DNA from: Sphingomonadales bacterium
Lineage (GTDB): Bacteria; Pseudomonadota; Alphaproteobacteria; Sphingomonadales; Sphingomonadaceae
Direction of reading: 5' to 3'
Length of the DNA stretch: 7,653 bases
NCBI GenBank assembly: GCA_018971065.1
Contig: JAGWVC010000140.1
Coordinates: forward strand, 1 to 7,653
Position 1 is the stretch's first letter, and every line of letters begins with the position of its first letter. Shown here in pieces: positions 1 through 5,997 of the stretch. The position numbers and the translations under genes are program-made. The notes beneath the pieces are model-generated. The model saw nothing but the letters and a program-made list of their open reading frames with translations, did no database searches and was not told the origin of the DNA.

Positions 1-67
1 GCACCTTCGTTGGCAGCAGCGGCTCGATCACCGTCCACTCGAAATCCGTCAGATCAAAACGTGCCAT
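1..67 (-). CDS. IS5-family transposase, N-terminal fragment (cut by window edge)
   Basis: Only the first 22 codons are in view; the rest lies left of the window. The protein begins MARFDLTDFEW and continues to a PLLP motif at residues 16-19. This is the typical opening of the small N-terminal domain of IS5-family DDE transposases (the 'LTDxEWxxIxPLLP' signature). The start is the ATG whose first base is 67, with an AGGAG ribosome binding site six bases upstream (73-83 read on the minus strand). The catalytic DDE domain is not visible, so completeness and activity cannot be judged. The gene reads away from the small membrane protein gene and proB to its right. Confidence 0.85.
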   Translation of the reverse strand, partial: MARFDLTDFEWTVIEPLLPTKV

Positions 68-145
68 CTCCAGCTCCTGTCGCGGGAAGGCACTGAATCA
101 AATCTCAAGCACTTTGGGAATCCCATTTATGGGTATGCATCCTAG
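1..145 (-). mobile_element. End of an IS5-type insertion sequence
   Basis: This covers the transposase start plus its untranslated leader up to the point where a chromosomal repeat begins. The leader is AT-richer than the flanking DNA and contains short inverted repeats: GGGA/TCCC at 116-124 and CCCAT-TT-ATGGG at 122-133. The exact terminus cannot be fixed because the other end of the element is outside the window. A CTAG at 142-145 lies at the junction. Some IS5 subgroups are known to duplicate TA or CTAG on insertion, so this is the likeliest boundary, by inference only. Confidence 0.6.
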
Positions 146-182
146 GCGAAAACCGGTTCCCACTTTTCGCACGATGCTCTAG
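146..182. repeat. Palindromic intergenic repeat, apparently lacking its left arm
   Basis: GCGAAAA (146-152) and TTTTCGC (164-170) form a perfect 7-bp inverted repeat around an 11-base loop, followed by ACGATGCTCTA (171-181). Repeats of the form GAGCATxxTxCGAAAA..CGGTTTTCG are very common between genes of Alphaproteobacteria and often have a matching GAGCAT/ATGCTC outer arm on each side. Here only the right outer arm is present. Where the left arm would be, CTAG and the insertion sequence leader appear. The repeat could form a hairpin in RNA from either strand, but no T-run follows it, so it is not a convincing intrinsic terminator. Confidence 0.55.
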
Positions 183-191
183 CGATGCCCG

Positions 192-458
192 ATGATGTCT
201 GATCCCGAGCCTCGTCGCCCGTGGTTTCGTCTGGTGGCGCGCACGAAGCGGCACACCTATTACCGCGCCGTCAGTAATGTGCCGGGGATGCTGCTGTTCG
301 CGCTGATTGTCGTGCTGGGCGCGGCGGCGCTGGTGGCGGCGGTGCGGGATTATCGGCACCTGCACATGCTGGTGCGCGAGGATCGCATCCTTGGCGGGAT
401 CGGGCTGTTCCTGATCGTGCTGGGGATTTGGCAGGGGGTGAAGCTGGCCCGTCGATAG
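192..458 (+). CDS. Small two-helix inner membrane protein, function unknown
   Basis: The 88-residue protein starts with a charged, probably cytoplasmic segment rich in Arg and Lys (residues 1-27). A first hydrophobic helix follows at about 30-51, a charged hairpin at 52-66 (RDYRHLHMLVRED), a second helix at about 67-84, and a short basic tail (KLARR). The basic ends suggest both termini face the cytoplasm. No domain family is recognised. The start is uncertain: two ATG codons sit in tandem at 192 and 195, and neither has a clear ribosome binding site. It lies 51 bp upstream of proB on the same strand and may be cotranscribed with it. Codon use matches its neighbours, with strong G/C at third positions, which supports it being a real gene. 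Confidence 0.7.
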   Translation: MMSDPEPRRPWFRLVARTKRHTYYRAVSNVPGMLLFALIVVLGAAALVAAVRDYRHLHMLVREDRILGGIGLFLIVLGIWQGVKLARR

Positions 459-509
459 ACCGGCGCGGCGCTCTTCCCCTTCGCGGAACTTTGCCCTATC
501 CGCGCGGCC

Positions 510-1646
510 ATGCCCGGAACCGCGATCATAAGTTTGGCCGATCTTGCCGCGCCGGCGCGCTGCGAACGGCTGGTGCTGAAGGTCGGCTCGGCGCTGCTGG
601 TCGATGCCGGTGGGGCGCGGCGGGCGTGGCTGGCGGCGCTGGTGGCGGAGATCGCGGCGGCGCGGGGCCGGGGTCAGCAGGTGATCGTGGTGTCTTCGGG
701 CGCAATCGCGCTGGGCGCGCGCAAGCTGGGGCTGGAAAAGGGCGGGCGCGGGTCGCTGGTCGATGCCCAGGCGGCGGCGGCGGTGGGGCAGATCGCGCTG
801 AGCGGGCTGTGGGCGGAGCTGCTGGAGGCGCATGGGCTGACCGCCGCGCAACTGCTGCTGACGCTGGAGGACCTGGAGGATCGGCGCCGCTATCTGAATG
901 CCACGGCGACGCTGGGGCGGCTGCTGGACGCGGGCGCGGTGCCAGTGATCAACGAGAACGATTCGGTGGCGACCGAGGAAATCCGCTTTGGCGACAATGA
1001 CCGGCTGGCGGCGCGGGTGGCGCAGGCGGCGCGGGCGGGGGCGGTGGTGCTGCTGTCCGACGTCGATGGGCTGTATGACCGGCATCCGGGCGAGCCGGGG
1101 GCGAAGCGGCTGGGTGTGGTGAAGGCGATCACGCCCGATATTCGCGCGATGGCCAGCCCGGTCAGCGGCTCGGGCATGGGCAGTGGCGGGATGATCTCGA
1201 AATTGCAGGCGGCGGATATTGCGCAGATGGCGGGAATCGCGCTGGCGATCGGCAACGGCCACGTCGATGCGCCGCTGGCGCGGATCGCGGCGGGCGAGGG
1301 CACGCTGTTCCTGGCGCGGCGGCGGGCGGCGGCGCGCAAGGCCTGGCTGGGCGGGCGGCTGCGGCTGAAGGGCGAAGTGGTGGTGGATGCCGGGGCGGCG
1401 GCGGCGCTGGGCAAGGGCAGCAGCCTGCTGGCGCGCGGGATCACCGGCGTTTCGGGCGAGTTCCAGCGCGGTGATGCCGTGGCGATCCGCGATGCCGAAG
1501 GGCTTACGCTGGCGCACGGGCTGATCGAATATGACGCCGGCGAATGCGTGCGACTGGTTGGCAGGCATTCCAGCGAACATGCGGAAATTCTGGGCTATTC
1601 GCCGCGATCCGCTATCGTTCATCGCGACCAGCTCGTCCTGTTGTGA
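510..1646 (+). CDS. proB: Glutamate 5-kinase (proline biosynthesis)
   Basis: This cytoplasmic enzyme phosphorylates L-glutamate with ATP to gamma-glutamyl phosphate, the first and normally feedback-inhibited step of proline synthesis; ProA would act next but is not in the window. The 378-residue length is usual for the two-domain form. The amino acid kinase domain spans about 20-265. It carries KVGS (24-27) and VSSGA (61-65), then INEND (147-151), GDNDRLA (161-167), SDVDGLYD (183-190) and a glycine-rich GSGGM..K loop (225-231) before LQAAD. A PUA domain follows at about 286-365. The ATG at 510 leaves about 15 extra residues before the kinase core compared with E. coli ProB, and no good ribosome binding site is visible. 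The stop overlaps the start of the next gene (GTGA), so the two are probably translated as a coupled pair. Confidence 0.96.
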   Translation: MPGTAIISLADLAAPARCERLVLKVGSALLVDAGGARRAWLAALVAEIAAARGRGQQVIVVSSGAIALGARKLGLEKGGRGSLVDAQAAAAVGQIALSGLWAELLEAHGLTAAQLLLTLEDLEDRRRYLNATATLGRLLDAGAVPVINENDSVATEEIRFGDNDRLAARVAQAARAGAVVLLSDVDGLYDRHPGEPGAKRLGVVKAITPDIRAMASPVSGSGMGSGGMISKLQAADIAQMAGIALAIGNGHVDAPLARIAAGEGTLFLARRRAAARKAWLGGRLRLKGEVVVDAGAAAALGKGSSLLARGITGVSGEFQRGDAVAIRDAEGLTLAHGLIEYDAGECVRLVGRHSSEHAEILGYSPRSAIVHRDQLVLL

Positions 1647-2569
1647 GCATCCGCTATCGCCAGATCGCCCTGACCGGGGCGACCGGATTCGTCGGCCAGA
1701 TGGTGCTGGACGTGGCCGCGATGCAGGGCATTGCCGTGCGCGCGCTGACGCGGCGGCCGCAGGCGCCGCGTCCGGGCGTGGAATGGGTGAACGGCGATCT
1801 TTCCGATCCGGTGGCGCTGGCGCGGCTGATGGACGGCGCCGAGGCGGTGATCCATGTGGCCGGGGTGGTGAACACGCCCGATCCGGCGGTGTTCGAGAGC
1901 GGCAACGTCGCGGGGACGCTGGCGGTGATCGAGGCGGCGAAGGCGGCGGGGATCGCGCGGCTGGTGCATGTCTCGTCGCTGTCGGCGCGCGAGCCGGGGC
2001 TGTCGCTCTATGGCGCTTCGAAGGCGCGGGCCGAGAAGCTGGTCTCGGCATCGGGGCTGGACTGGACGATGGTGCGGCCGCCGGCGGTCTATGGCCCACG
2101 CGATGGCGACATGGTGGACCTGTTCCGCGCCGCGGCGAAGTGGGGCGTGGTGCCGGTGCCGGCGCAGGGGCGCACCTCGATGATCCATGCCGAGGATCTG
2201 GCGCGGCTGCTGATCGCGCTGCTGCCGGGCAGCGAAGCGGTGTCGTTCCATACCTTCGAGCCGGATGACGGCAAGCCTTATGCCTGGAGCCATGTGGACA
2301 TGGCGCGGGCGATTGGCGCGGCGGTGGGCAAGCGGGTGCGCATATTGCGACTGACCGAGGCGTGGATGGCGCGCGCGGCCAAGCTGGACATGAAGTTCCG
2401 CAAGGACAACGCGAAGCTGACGCTGGACCGGGTGGGGTACATGATGCACCCGGACTGGGTGGTGTCGAAGGCGGCGCGGGTGCCGGCCGAGGTGTGGGAG
2501 CCGCGCATTTCGACGCGGGCCGGGCTGAAGGCGACGGCGGACTGGTATCGCGCCGAGGGGTGGTTGTGA
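1643..2569 (+). CDS. NAD(P)-dependent extended SDR / epimerase-like oxidoreductase
   Basis: This 308-residue cytoplasmic protein has an N-terminal Rossmann fold with TGATGFVG (11-18), the dinucleotide-binding signature of extended and atypical SDRs. NGDLSD (50-55) and HVAGVV (71-76) follow, then the catalytic elements SSLSA (111-115) and YGASK with Tyr123 and Lys127. VRPPAVYGPRD (144-154) is typical of the NAD-dependent epimerase/dehydratase group. The C-terminal part, which would set substrate choice, is not diagnostic, so the substrate is unknown. I place the start at GTG 1643, which overlaps the proB TGA stop by GTGA and puts the Rossmann motif 10 residues from the N terminus. The frame stays open to an ATG at 1544 inside proB, but that would add 33 residues ahead of the Rossmann fold. 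The overlap implies an operon with proB, though no direct role in proline synthesis is evident. Confidence 0.88.
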   Translation: MSIRYRQIALTGATGFVGQMVLDVAAMQGIAVRALTRRPQAPRPGVEWVNGDLSDPVALARLMDGAEAVIHVAGVVNTPDPAVFESGNVAGTLAVIEAAKAAGIARLVHVSSLSAREPGLSLYGASKARAEKLVSASGLDWTMVRPPAVYGPRDGDMVDLFRAAAKWGVVPVPAQGRTSMIHAEDLARLLIALLPGSEAVSFHTFEPDDGKPYAWSHVDMARAIGAAVGKRVRILRLTEAWMARAAKLDMKFRKDNAKLTLDRVGYMMHPDWVVSKAARVPAEVWEPRISTRAGLKATADWYRAEGWL

Positions 2570-2598
2570 ATTCGCAATGGCGAACGAATATTCCCCAC

Positions 2599-2628
2599 TT
2601 CACAACGACGCCTGATCGCGTCCATACT
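2599..2628 (+). promoter_or_regulatory. Possible sigma-70-type promoter for the 194-residue protein gene
   Basis: TTCACA (2599-2604) matches five of six bases of the -35 consensus, and CATACT (2623-2628) matches four of six of the -10, with an 18-base spacer. It would start transcription near 2635, giving a leader of about 22 bases that contains the ribosome binding site. The 87-bp gap after the SDR stop is long for this packed region, which also suggests separate transcription. Matches this good occur by chance, so this is only a suggestion. Confidence 0.25.
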
Positions 2629-2656
2629 CTCCCCAACAGTCATCCGGAGAGACGTC

Positions 2657-3241
2657 ATGCCGCAAGCCGTTGCCGAAGCCGAACCGCGTGCCACCCGTGC
2701 GGTGCGGGGCACATTGCACCGGTTCCTGCCGTTGCCGGTGATGCGGCAGCACGCGCAGTGGTTTGCGGCGGGGCCGGTGACGTTTGCGCTGGAGTTGCGG
2801 GTGCTGGACGACGGCAACGGCAATCCCGGCGAGCGCAGCATCTCGATCCATGTGTTCACGGCCGATCGGTCGCGGGAGTGCGTGCGGTTCGACTGTTTCG
2901 ATGCGTTTCCGCATTACCACTATGTGCTGAATGACACCGCCGAGAACATCGTCTGGGGCTATGACCCGGAGGCGAACGGGCCGATGGTGGACTGGTCGTT
3001 CCGGTCGATCCGCGAGCGGTTGCCGGCGTTCCTGCGCCAGGCGCGCGAGCCGGAACTGGCCGGGGCGGTGGAGCGGGAGGGGCTGGATCATGCGGCGATC
3101 GATGCCTTGCGCGCGGCGATCGATAGCTGGGAGCCGAGCCTGCCGAGCGCGGACGCGACGGCCGAGGCGAAGGACTGGTATGTGCGGTGGAAGGCCGAGC
3201 ATCCGCAGTTTAACACGGCGGCGGGGCAGCGGTTCTTGTAG
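2657..3241 (+). CDS. Protein of unknown function with a Cys/His/Tyr-rich core
   Basis: I do not recognise the family. The 194-residue protein has no signal peptide or membrane segment and is probably cytoplasmic. Residues 40-72 alternate hydrophobic and polar residues (for example VTFALELRVL and SISIHVFTAD), suggesting a beta-sheet domain. Next come CVRFDCF (75-81) and PHYHYVLN (85-92), a dense cluster of Cys, Asp, His and Tyr. The second half is mostly helical and charged, with a helix at about 113-131 and another at about 139-157. The start is well supported by GGAGAG (2646-2651) five bases before the ATG. It follows the SDR on the same strand after 87 bp and ends 19 bp from the convergent brnA gene. 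A metal-binding or enzymatic role for the cluster is possible but unproven. Confidence 0.85.
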   Translation: MPQAVAEAEPRATRAVRGTLHRFLPLPVMRQHAQWFAAGPVTFALELRVLDDGNGNPGERSISIHVFTADRSRECVRFDCFDAFPHYHYVLNDTAENIVWGYDPEANGPMVDWSFRSIRERLPAFLRQAREPELAGAVEREGLDHAAIDALRAAIDSWEPSLPSADATAEAKDWYVRWKAEHPQFNTAAGQRFL

Positions 3242-3260
3242 GGGGGGAGTGGCCGCCAGG

Positions 3261-3698
3261 CTAGTTGGGCAGTGCGGCGCGCAAGGCGGCATCCATGCGG
3301 GCTTGCCATCCCGGCCCGGTGGCACGCCAGCCGTCGAGCACGTCGCGGGAAAGGCGCAGGGTGGTGCTGATCTTGGTAGGGGCTTTCTGCGGTCCGCGTG
3401 TGCGTCGGATCGATTCTGCCAAAGCCGGAAACACCTCCGCGAATGGGGCGGCCGAGCCAAGTTCCGCGATTGTTGCCGGGCGCTCGATCTCGGGATCGGG
3501 GCCGATCAACGTGCCGCTGGCGTCATCCACCCACCAACCATCGGCGTCCTGGTGAATGCCGCCTCTGGCGATCAGGGCCGCCATTTCGTCACGATAAACG
3601 GACCAGCGGCGCTCCATCTCGGCCAGATCGGCCGCGCTATCGCCCAGGTCACGGGTGATGAAGGCGGGCCAGTTGCCGGGGGCGGGATTTTCAGCCAT
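3261..3698 (-). CDS. brnA: BrnA-type antitoxin with long N-terminal extension
   Basis: This is the likely antitoxin of the BrnT/BrnA type II system: it would bind and neutralise BrnT and repress the operon as a ribbon-helix-helix DNA-binding protein. The BrnA part is at the C terminus. PFAEVFPALAESIRR (85-99) precedes the ribbon TKISTTLRLSRDV (108-120), then helices containing DGWRATGPGWQARMDAALR (122-140), close to the family's 'RLDPDVL..F.A.GxGWQxRINxALR' pattern. At 145 residues it is longer than the roughly 60-100 common for BrnA. The extra N-terminal 66 residues include an acidic, Trp-rich stretch, DADGWWVDD (51-59). The ATG at 3698 has AGGAGA seven bases upstream. The gene overlaps the end of brnT by 8 bp (ATGGCTGA), the toxin-first order usual for this system. 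Family assignment is firm; the role of the extension is unknown. Confidence 0.85.
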   Translation of the reverse strand: MAENPAPGNWPAFITRDLGDSAADLAEMERRWSVYRDEMAALIARGGIHQDADGWWVDDASGTLIGPDPEIERPATIAELGSAAPFAEVFPALAESIRRTRGPQKAPTKISTTLRLSRDVLDGWRATGPGWQARMDAALRAALPN

Positions 3699-3960
3699 CG
3701 ATCAGTCTCCTTTCGCGTGCGCTGGCCGGGCGCATCGAAATTACCGACAGGCCTTCGCTGCCGAGCGCCGCGAAGATCACGGCGATGGTGCCATCAGCCA
3801 GTCGGCCAATGGCCTTGGCGCGCCCGTTACGAGCCGCCACGACATGCGACGCGAGGAAGAATGCCTCATCCAGAGTCGCAAAATCCAGACCATGTTTGGC
3901 AAGGTTGGAAATGCGCTTTGGCTCATCCCATACGATGGCGAAGGCTTTTTGTAGGGGCAA
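3691..3960 (-). CDS. brnT: BrnT-type ribonuclease toxin
   Basis: BrnT toxins have a RelE-like fold and act as ribonucleases that block translation when not held by BrnA. The 89-residue length fits the family. Conserved elements are WDEPKR..NLAKHGLDF (11-27), the core strand segment GRLADGTIAVIF (52-63), and the C-terminal ISMRPASARERR (74-85), which matches the family's 'RPASxRERR' signature. The start is boxed in: an in-frame TGA at 3973-3975 lies five codons upstream, and the only usable start before the conserved Trp11 is TTG at 3960. A rare TTG start with a weak GAGAA ribosome binding site suggests low toxin output relative to BrnA. The gene looks intact. Catalytic competence cannot be read from the sequence alone. 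Confidence 0.86.
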   Translation of the reverse strand: MPLQKAFAIVWDEPKRISNLAKHGLDFATLDEAFFLASHVVAARNGRAKAIGRLADGTIAVIFAALGSEGLSVISMRPASARERRLIDG

Positions 3961-3968
3961 TTCGAATT
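3959..3968. promoter_or_regulatory. Perfect 10-bp palindrome at the brnT start, candidate operator
   Basis: AATTCGAATT is its own reverse complement and overlaps the first two bases of the brnT TTG start codon. It also lies exactly between a TTGACG hexamer (3976-3971, minus strand) and a TACAAA hexamer (3953-3948), which are 17 bases apart like a promoter pair. BrnA proteins are known to repress their own operon by binding inverted repeats near the promoter, so this is a reasonable operator candidate. If that promoter were used, however, its transcript would begin inside the brnT reading frame, so either the promoter or the assumed start is wrong. Confidence 0.35.
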
Positions 3969-4032
3969 CTCGTCAAACAGATTGTAGTTGCAAAATGGCT
4001 GGAGCCGCTATTTCCTTTTGCATCAATGCTGT

Positions 4033-4052
4033 AATATCAATACCTTGATATT
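4033..4052. promoter_or_regulatory. 8-bp inverted repeat upstream of brnT, candidate operator
   Basis: AATATCAA (4033-4040) and TTGATATT (4045-4052) are perfect inverted repeats around a four-base spacer, TACC. The site is 73 bp upstream of the brnT start and 8 bp beyond the stop codon of the amidohydrolase gene, which is read in the same direction. The stem is almost all A-T and is not followed by a T-run in the direction of transcription, so an intrinsic terminator is less likely than a protein-binding site. Binding by BrnA or another regulator is inferred only from position and symmetry. Confidence 0.4.
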
Positions 4053-4060
4053 GAAAGATC

Positions 4061-5353
4061 CTACTTCACCACCACGCCGCCCTTGATGACGTGGGCGACG
4101 TGTTCGAGGGTGGTGATGTCAGCCAGCGGATCGCTGCCGACCGCGATCATGTCGGCGTAGTGGCCGGGGGTGAGCGAGCCGACGTCGGCTTGCCAGCCCA
4201 GCATTTCGGCTGACGTCAACGTGGCGGCGCGGATCGCTTGCAGCGGGGTCATGCCCCATTGCACCATGTACCTGAACTGGCGCGCGTTGAGGCCGTGGGG
4301 GTAGATGCCGGCGTCGGTGCCGAAGGTGAGCTTTACCCCTGCCTTCACCGCCTTCCGGAAACCTTCGCGCTGGGCGAGGGTGGTTTCGGTGTTCTTGCGC
4401 ATGTAGTCTTCGGGGTAGTGGTCGCGCTTGCCGATCTCGTCGGTCCAGTCGCCGTTGAAGATGTCCATGTCAAGGTAGGTGCCGTGGGCCCTGGCCAGCG
4501 CGATGCCTTCGTCGTCGATCAGGCTGGCGTGTTCGATGCCGCGCACGCCGGCGCGGATGGCGGCCTTGATGCCGGCGGCGCCGTGGGCGTGGGCGGTGAC
4601 CCAGGAATGGCGCACGTTGGCGGCATCGACCGCGGCGCGCATCTCGTCCTCGGTCAGTTCCTGCTGGCCCGCCTCGCTGCCGATGGCGAACACCGCGCCG
4701 GTGGCGAGCAGCTTGATCGAATCGGCGCCGTGCTGGAACAGATAGTTCACCCGCTGGGTGACGTCGGCCGGGCTGGCGGCGACGCCGACGCGCATGTCGT
4801 CGGGCAGGCGCACGTCGGGCGACAGGCCGGTGACTTCGCCGCCGCCGCCGGGCACGGTTATGTAGGCCCCGACTGCGGCCATGCGCGGGCCGATCACATC
4901 ACCGCGATTGATCGCGTTGCGCAGTTCGACATCGGCGAAGGCGCGATAGCAGCCGACATCGTGGACGCTGGTGAACCCCGCCATCAGCGTGGTGCGGGCG
5001 TTGCGCGCGCCGAGGTAGGCGACTTCCATCGCCGAATGGAGCAGCGGTTCGGCGGGGTTGTTGGTCTGATCGACGTCGGCCAGGTGGACGTGCATGTCGA
5101 TCAGGCCGGGCAGGACGGTGAAGGCGGACCAGTCGATGACGGTGGCGGCGGCGGGAATGGCGCCGGGCGCGTCCGGCGTGATGGCGGCGACGCGGCCATC
5201 GACCACGCGCAGCACGCGGGCGGGGAGGGTGGTGCCGGCTTCGACGTCGAGCAAGTGCCCGGCGCGGACATAGACGGTATCGCCGGGGGTGGCTTCGGCG
5301 GGCGCGGTGGTCGCGGCGAGCAAGGCTGCCGCCAGTGCGGTAAGTGATTTCAT
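4061..5353 (-). CDS. Secreted metal-dependent amidohydrolase (imidazolonepropionase/dipeptidase-like)
   Basis: This amidohydrolase-superfamily enzyme would use a two-metal (usually zinc) centre to hydrolyse an amide or peptide bond; related secreted proteins include Xaa-Lys/Arg and prolyl dipeptidases. The ATG at 5353 gives 430 residues with a signal peptide (MKSLTALAAALLAATTAPAEA), likely cut after residue 21, so it is probably periplasmic. An AGGGA ribosome binding site sits upstream; an ATG 11 codons earlier (5386) would bury the signal peptide. Expected metal ligands are present: DMHVH with His88 and His90, Lys214 in SIKLLATG as the likely carboxylated bridging lysine, TAHAHG (His255 or His257), IEHAS (His275) and TFGTDAG (Asp347). 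The family's typical end (G.L.PG..AD..) is at 391-403. The substrate is unknown. It is divergent from moaB, 116 bp away, and lies upstream of brnT with a 100-bp gap, so it is probably a separate unit. Confidence 0.92.
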   Translation of the reverse strand: MKSLTALAAALLAATTAPAEATPGDTVYVRAGHLLDVEAGTTLPARVLRVVDGRVAAITPDAPGAIPAAATVIDWSAFTVLPGLIDMHVHLADVDQTNNPAEPLLHSAMEVAYLGARNARTTLMAGFTSVHDVGCYRAFADVELRNAINRGDVIGPRMAAVGAYITVPGGGGEVTGLSPDVRLPDDMRVGVAASPADVTQRVNYLFQHGADSIKLLATGAVFAIGSEAGQQELTEDEMRAAVDAANVRHSWVTAHAHGAAGIKAAIRAGVRGIEHASLIDDEGIALARAHGTYLDMDIFNGDWTDEIGKRDHYPEDYMRKNTETTLAQREGFRKAVKAGVKLTFGTDAGIYPHGLNARQFRYMVQWGMTPLQAIRAATLTSAEMLGWQADVGSLTPGHYADMIAVGSDPLADITTLEHVAHVIKGGVVVK

Positions 5354-5469
5354 CGTGCGTCCCTGTTCCTGCTCGGGCGCGATCATTGTCCGCCGGCGCG
5401 GCGAAGTCGAGGCCCGGCTTGCCCTGTGCCCCGATTGGCGGCTAACCCGGCGGGGAAGGGGACCCTGAC

Positions 5470-5997
5470 ATGGCCATCGACGAATCCCGCACGTTCAAGC
5501 CCATCGCCATCGCGCTGCTGACCGTATCGGACACGCGCGGGCCGGATGAGGATACATCGGGCGACATCCTGGCCGACCGCATCCGCGCCAAGGGGCACCG
5601 GCTGGTGGCGCGGGCGATCGACAAGGATGACGTGCCCACCATCGTCACGCGGCTGAACAACTGGATCGACGATCAGGCGATCGACTGCGTGATCATCACC
5701 GGCGGCACCGGCCTGACCGGGCGCGACGTGACGCCCGAGGCGCTGGAGCGGGTGAAGGAGAAGGATATTCCCGGCTTTGGCGAGCTGTTCCGCTGGGTGA
5801 GCTACAAGACCATCGGCACCAGCACGATCCAGTCGCGGGCGTGCGCGGTGTTGAGCCGGGGGACGTATATTTTCGCGCTGCCCGGATCGAACGGGGCGGT
5901 GAAGGACGGCTGGGACATGATCCTGGACGAGCAGTTGGACAGCCGCAACCGACCCTGCAACTTCGTGGAGCTGATGCCGCGCCTGCGCGAGGTCTGA
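5470..5997 (+). CDS. moaB: Molybdenum cofactor biosynthesis protein MoaB (MogA-like)
   Basis: MoaB/MogA proteins act in the cytoplasm on molybdopterin. MogA-type members adenylylate it ahead of molybdenum insertion, while MoaB's own role in many bacteria is less clear. The 175-residue protein is the usual length for the family and has its motifs in order: TVSDTRG (18-24), the pterin-binding TGGTGLTGRD (77-86), PGFGELFR (101-108) and ALPGS (136-140). A purine-rich GGGGAAGGGGA (5452-5462) lies seven bases before the ATG at 5470. No other molybdenum cofactor genes are in the window, so it stands alone here. Its stop codon abuts that of the convergent gene. The call is firm at family level; MoaB versus MogA rests on overall length and motif spelling. 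Confidence 0.93.
   Translation: MAIDESRTFKPIAIALLTVSDTRGPDEDTSGDILADRIRAKGHRLVARAIDKDDVPTIVTRLNNWIDDQAIDCVIITGGTGLTGRDVTPEALERVKEKDIPGFGELFRWVSYKTIGTSTIQSRACAVLSRGTYIFALPGSNGAVKDGWDMILDEQLDSRNRPCNFVELMPRLREV

Noticed and set aside
68..191. Outward promoter from the IS end driving the proB block
   Set aside because: I looked for -35/-10 pairs on the plus strand and found only poor matches with bad spacing.
1544..1642. Earlier ATG start for the SDR inside proB
   Set aside because: It would add 33 residues ahead of the Rossmann fold and overlap proB by 103 bases. GTG at 1643 gives a normal N terminus and a coupled overlap.
2571..2584. Hairpin TTCGC-AATG-GCGAA just after the SDR stop, as a terminator
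   Set aside because: The stem is only five base pairs and no T-run follows, so it is not a convincing intrinsic terminator.
105..2636. Very long open frame on the minus strand (843 codons)
   Set aside because: It lies antisense to proB and the SDR, is built of Arg/Pro/Ala/His-rich low-complexity sequence with no recognisable domain, and reflects high third-position GC on the opposite strand.
4238..5347. Long plus-strand open frame opposite the amidohydrolase
   Set aside because: The product is Gly/Val/Asp-rich with no motif, while the minus strand encodes a complete amidohydrolase with every expected metal ligand.
5354..5386. Earlier ATG for the amidohydrolase
   Set aside because: It would place 11 polar residues before a clear signal peptide; the ATG at 5353 has an AGGGA site and exposes the signal sequence.
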